Source: CAYNRA01 sp964399465
GTDB lineage: Bacteria; Bacteroidota; Bacteroidia; Cytophagales; Spirosomataceae
Assembly (NCBI GenBank): GCA_964399465.1
Contig: CAYNRA010000003.1
Location: 1 to 64,000, forward strand
Reading direction: 5' to 3'
Length of the DNA: 64,000 nucleotides
This document shows, one piece after another, positions 61,245-64,000 of the stretch. Each line of letters begins with the position of its first letter. The first letter of the stretch is position 1. A model generated the notes under the pieces. The model had not been told where the DNA came from and searched no databases. It worked only from the letters and a program-made list of their open reading frames with translations. Made by a program: the position numbers and the translations under genes.

Positions 61245-62180
61245 TCATTTTTCAACCAAATGAATTTCAGCTAACATACATCTAGCTGACCCACCACCGC
61301 ATTTCTCAATCATATCTAAATCAAAATGCATGATTTCTGCGTAATCGTCTAATTCGTCAATTTGTGCTTTTGAAAGAGACTGATATGCTCTAGTCGACAT
61401 AACAAGCATTCTGTGTCCATTCTTTTTGCTAATTAGGAGCATATTTCCGGCAAAATTAGCCATTTGTTCCAATGAAATTGGAATAATATGCTTGCCACTT
61501 TTCTCTAAGATATCCCTTACTTGAAGACGTTCATCTGGATTTGTAATGGCATCTAAACAAACCACTGCAAACGTATTTCCGATACACATCATCACGTTTG
61601 TATGGTAAATCGGCAAGTTATTTTGGTCGTGTGCGTGAAACTTAACAATTTTGTACCCATTCATTTGTTTTGCCCAAGCGGCTAAAACATCTTCGTTTGT
61701 ACGGGAAGATAAACATGCATAGGCAATTCTGTGCATTCTGTCGAGTACAAGACTACCTGTTCCTTCCAAAAATTTTTCTTCTCCTTCAAAATGACTAAAA
61801 TCAAGGACAACATCTACCTGAAAATCCTTTTGAAGTGCATGAATAATATCCATTCGCCTCTCCGCACGTCTGTTTTCAGCCTGCATTGGGTACAACACTA
61901 CTTTTCCACTGTGGTGAAAAGAAACCCAATTATTAGGAAAAATACTATCTGGCGAGTACGAATCAGCTACATCATCAAAAACAATGACGTTTACTCCAGC
62001 AGATTTGAGGCGATTAGCCATTTCGTCAAACTCACGAAGCGCGTCCGCTTGTGTTAAACTTGGCTGCAATTCGTGTGCAGAAGCATCTTGAAAAGCATTA
62101 GACGAAGCAGTTTCTTCATTAAATTTAAACTGTACAGGTCTAATCATCAATAAGTTATAAGTAGCTTGTGCTTGTATCAT
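61245..62180 (-). CDS. CtlX-like amidinotransferase/citrulline hydrolase family protein
   Basis: 311 residues of the amidinotransferase (GME) superfamily. The start NLLMIRPVQFKFNEETA.SNAFQ is typical of the CtlX group. Motifs: FDDVADSYSPDSIFPNNWVSFH (substrate Asp), EGTGSLVLDR (catalytic Glu/Asp), YHTNVMMCIGNTFAVV (catalytic His) and C-terminal GGGSARCMLAEIHL with nucleophile Cys301. The founding CtlX (Francisella) is a citrulline ureidase; the activity of this protein is inferred from family. It lies 24 nt after an arginine deiminase-like gene, suggesting sequential arginine to citrulline to ornithine steps. Confidence 0.88.
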   Translation of the reverse strand: MIQAQATYNLLMIRPVQFKFNEETASSNAFQDASAHELQPSLTQADALREFDEMANRLKSAGVNVIVFDDVADSYSPDSIFPNNWVSFHHSGKVVLYPMQAENRRAERRMDIIHALQKDFQVDVVLDFSHFEGEEKFLEGTGSLVLDRMHRIAYACLSSRTNEDVLAAWAKQMNGYKIVKFHAHDQNNLPIYHTNVMMCIGNTFAVVCLDAITNPDERLQVRDILEKSGKHIIPISLEQMANFAGNMLLISKKNGHRMLVMSTRAYQSLSKAQIDELDDYAEIMHFDLDMIEKCGGGSARCMLAEIHLVEK

Positions 62181-62204
62181 ATCAATTATACGTTTTATTG
62201 TGGA

Positions 62205-63674
62205 TTAAAGTTGTGAACGAAGTAAAGGTAAACTCATGCAATGAGAACCACCCCGAGCACGAGATAACTCTGCGGAAGGTAAGAGTATAATGGTATTTTC
62301 CAGTGTATCAGGTGATAGGTTTCCTAACTCAAACTGAACCAATAACTCTTTTACAGCTATTGTTTGAAATCCTGCTTGACGAAAAGCCTCGGAAGTATGG
62401 TCATTCCGATCATAACCTACAGCGACACCTTCTTTCAGAACGAGCAAATTACAAGAATCTGTCCATTGCTCTCGTGCACCATAAGGAAATACATTATTCC
62501 CAGAGTAAACGAACTGAACCGGCTCTTCAGACTTCAGATCTTTTTCTGATATATATCGCAGCAAATCTTCTAAATTATCGAAGTTTCTGTATTTTACCTC
62601 TCCATCTTCTTTATAAAACTGTTTGATTAACAACTCTTCATGAATAGGTCTTTGTCCTAGTTCATCCCAAATAAAATCTTTTTTAGCTTGCTCATTTGTT
62701 CTCCCTAGAGAGCCAAGCAATACCCAAACATTGCGCTTAATTTGAGTAAAAATTGTATCAATGTGCATATAATCCCTTTTTGCAGGAATTTTGACCAAGG
62801 TTACTTTTTGTACAATATCCTTCTGAAAAAGCTTTCTAATAACCTGTCTAGCAGCTTCTACAGAAGTACGCTCACTAATTCCAATCAATAAATGTGAAGG
62901 AGCGACCATCATGACATCACCGCCTTCTAGTGTGTCTATTCTACTTTCTTGTTCTTCTTCTGGCAATAAAAAATGTTCTTCATCCTCCTCTATTTCAATG
63001 ATTTTTCCTTTTAATTCTTCAAATAGTGGATGATTGAAGAAAATATACTTGGCTAATAAAGACTCCCGTGAACGAGCAATTCGCGCAGGTTTGTTTAGGA
63101 GAATGTGATCATTGATTACAATACCGATATCTCGTGTAAAAATTAAATTAGGTACTGGTGGAAAGAACATCTCCCCGTTTTCAGCAATGCCTGTGATGAG
63201 CAATTTCGCTAAACTTATAGGGGATAACTGTAGAAAATTCTGGGTTTCACCGTAGCTACATTCTTCGATAGCACCTACGGCAGCTACAAGTTGAACCTTT
63301 ACTTCTGGTATTGATAGTATATCTACCAAGAGTTTCTCAAATTCGATAACTTTATCTGAAGCAAAATAAGCTTCGTGCGAAGGTTTGAAGAACGATCTCG
63401 AGATATCTTTATCTATTTCCTCGAGTTTGCCTACCACTTTCTCAGGATCTAAAAAGTAGAGAAGTAGTTTAACATAGTAATCATACTCTTCTCTTCTCAT
63501 CGTATCAAGGTGAACAATATCTTCAAAAAGCCAATCTTGCGCTTTTGAAGGGACAACCTTTCCTAACCCACTATCTGGACTGTGAATAATGAGTCTTTTA
63601 AGTCTAGCGACTTCGGTTGATACAAATATATTTTTGTTTTCTGTTTTTGTAGAAAAATCGTTTTTGGAAATCAT
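62205..63674 (-). CDS. Arginine deiminase-family protein
   Basis: 489 residues, longer than classical ADI (about 410). The GME-superfamily catalytic elements are all visible: PNLIFTRDIGIVIND (substrate Asp and Arg), TLEGGDVMMVAPSHLLIG (Glu/Asp), KRDYMHIDTIFTQI (catalytic His) and C-terminal ARGGSHCMSLPLL with nucleophile Cys479. The N-terminal EVARLKRLIIHSPDSGL is typical of deiminases. It is predicted to hydrolyse the guanidinium of arginine or a related compound, releasing ammonia. It is first in a two-gene operon with the CtlX-like gene and has a good promoter at 63816-63845. Confidence 0.87.
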   Translation of the reverse strand: MISKNDFSTKTENKNIFVSTEVARLKRLIIHSPDSGLGKVVPSKAQDWLFEDIVHLDTMRREEYDYYVKLLLYFLDPEKVVGKLEEIDKDISRSFFKPSHEAYFASDKVIEFEKLLVDILSIPEVKVQLVAAVGAIEECSYGETQNFLQLSPISLAKLLITGIAENGEMFFPPVPNLIFTRDIGIVINDHILLNKPARIARSRESLLAKYIFFNHPLFEELKGKIIEIEEDEEHFLLPEEEQESRIDTLEGGDVMMVAPSHLLIGISERTSVEAARQVIRKLFQKDIVQKVTLVKIPAKRDYMHIDTIFTQIKRNVWVLLGSLGRTNEQAKKDFIWDELGQRPIHEELLIKQFYKEDGEVKYRNFDNLEDLLRYISEKDLKSEEPVQFVYSGNNVFPYGAREQWTDSCNLLVLKEGVAVGYDRNDHTSEAFRQAGFQTIAVKELLVQFELGNLSPDTLENTIILLPSAELSRARGGSHCMSLPLLRSQL

Positions 63675-63815
63675 AACATGTATTGAGTTTTAAAGTAAAA
63701 AATCTGGTACAGATTTTCACTTTACATAAACCCAAATTGAGCCATGTAGTACAAAAGTCGAAGTAAGTGTATTGTGAAGTGATTATCCATTAGATAAATC
63801 ATACTTTTATACTTG

Positions 63816-63845
63816 CAAAAATATAATTTTATCTTAGAAATACAA
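63816..63845 (-). promoter_or_regulatory. Bacteroidota-type promoter for the arginine deiminase-like operon
   Basis: On the minus strand TTG (63843-63845), a 19-nt spacer and TATTTTTG (63816-63823) match TTG-N19-TAnnTTTG exactly. The predicted leader to the start codon at 63674 is about 135 nt. It is the clearest promoter in the window. Confidence 0.65.
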
Positions 63846-63873
63846 CAGTAGGTCTATAATCTTACAGTTTTAG

Positions 63874-64000
63874 TTACGTGATAGGAAGCCCTTCAATCGT
63901 AATTCGAGCTCTTTGGCATACACCTCCGATTGGAGGGTTGAGTTTTGAGACAGATACGGTTATTATGCCGATTTTTGTTTTTTCTCTTACTTTTTTAATA
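63874..64000 (-). CDS. folB: Probable dihydroneopterin aldolase, C-terminal part (runs off the window edge)
   Basis: On the minus strand the frame is open from base 64000 to a TAA at 63874-63876, about 41 codons. The translation ends ITVSVSKLNPPIGGVCQRAR then ITIEGLPIT. This matches the C-terminal strand and KLNPPIGG motif of dihydroneopterin aldolases, which convert dihydroneopterin to hydroxymethyl-dihydropterin in folate synthesis. Only the tail is visible, so the call rests on this motif. Confidence 0.65.
   Translation of the reverse strand, partial: IKKVREKTKIGIITVSVSKLNPPIGGVCQRARITIEGLPIT

Noticed and set aside
1..64000. tRNA, rRNA, CRISPR, insertion sequences or prophage
   Set aside because: No cloverleaf-like sequence, repeat-spacer array, transposase, integrase or phage gene was recognised. 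This was a reading by eye; tRNAscan-SE and CRISPR finders would settle it.

Overview
The window is a chromosomal segment of a Bacteroidota bacterium, most likely of the order Cytophagales. This rests on the gene content: a type IX secretion (T9SS) C-terminal sorting tail, a BBP2-type outer-membrane beta-barrel, a MarR-YceI pair, a carB without its allosteric domain, and several exact TAnnTTTG -7 promoter boxes. Start codons generally have A/T-rich upstream sequence rather than clear Shine-Dalgarno sites. Coding density is high. I found no rRNA or tRNA genes, insertion sequences, prophage genes or CRISPR arrays.

Region 1-12.8 kb: the 3' part of a porin, rpe, a secreted S9 peptidase, a FrnE-like thiol oxidoreductase, a fatty acid desaturase, a glutathione peroxidase, menA, a secreted TPR protein, maf, a marR-yceI operon and a lipoprotein alpha/beta hydrolase. 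Region 12.8-19.4 kb: a secreted beta-propeller-like protein, a ROK regulator, pyrB, a nuoC gene away from any other nuo gene, a YfcE-type phosphoesterase whose start overlaps nuoC by ATGA, and two uncharacterised proteins. Region 19.4-31.5 kb: a PAS histidine kinase with a response regulator that fuses a receiver domain to a CRP/FNR-type module, a TIM-barrel sugar epimerase, a dicarboxylate/amino-acid symporter, a malic enzyme with a PTA-like tail, a flippase, and a roughly 1,100-residue hybrid kinase. Region 31.5-39.8 kb: rsmA-mgtE-dtd facing carB, then the ppx/gppA-like and NFACT (RqcH-like) gene pair.

Region 39.9-55.5 kb is the S10-spc-alpha ribosomal protein supercluster on the minus strand: rplC-D-W-B, rpsS, rplV, rpsC, rplP, rpmC, rpsQ, rplN-X-E, rpsN-H, rplF-R, rpsE, rpmD, rplO, secY, map, infA, rpmJ, rpsM-K-D, rpoA, rplQ. 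It starts at rplC with no rpsJ in front, behind a roughly 340-nt structured leader and a -7 box, and ends in a hairpin plus T-run after rplQ. The rpsD-rpoA spacer carries a large hairpin followed by T6.

Region 55.5-64 kb (minus strand): an eight-module fibronectin-III protein with a T9SS tail; a membrane 4Fe-4S protein coupled to an FAD/NAD(P) oxidoreductase; a two-gene arginine deiminase-like/CtlX-like operon with a textbook Bacteroidota promoter; and the C-terminal end of a probable dihydroneopterin aldolase. Nothing here is certainly a new system. The best candidates for follow-up are the 4Fe-4S/FAD electron-transfer pair, the ribosomal leader and rpsD-rpoA attenuator-like structure, the REC-CRP two-component pair, and the deiminase/CtlX pair.
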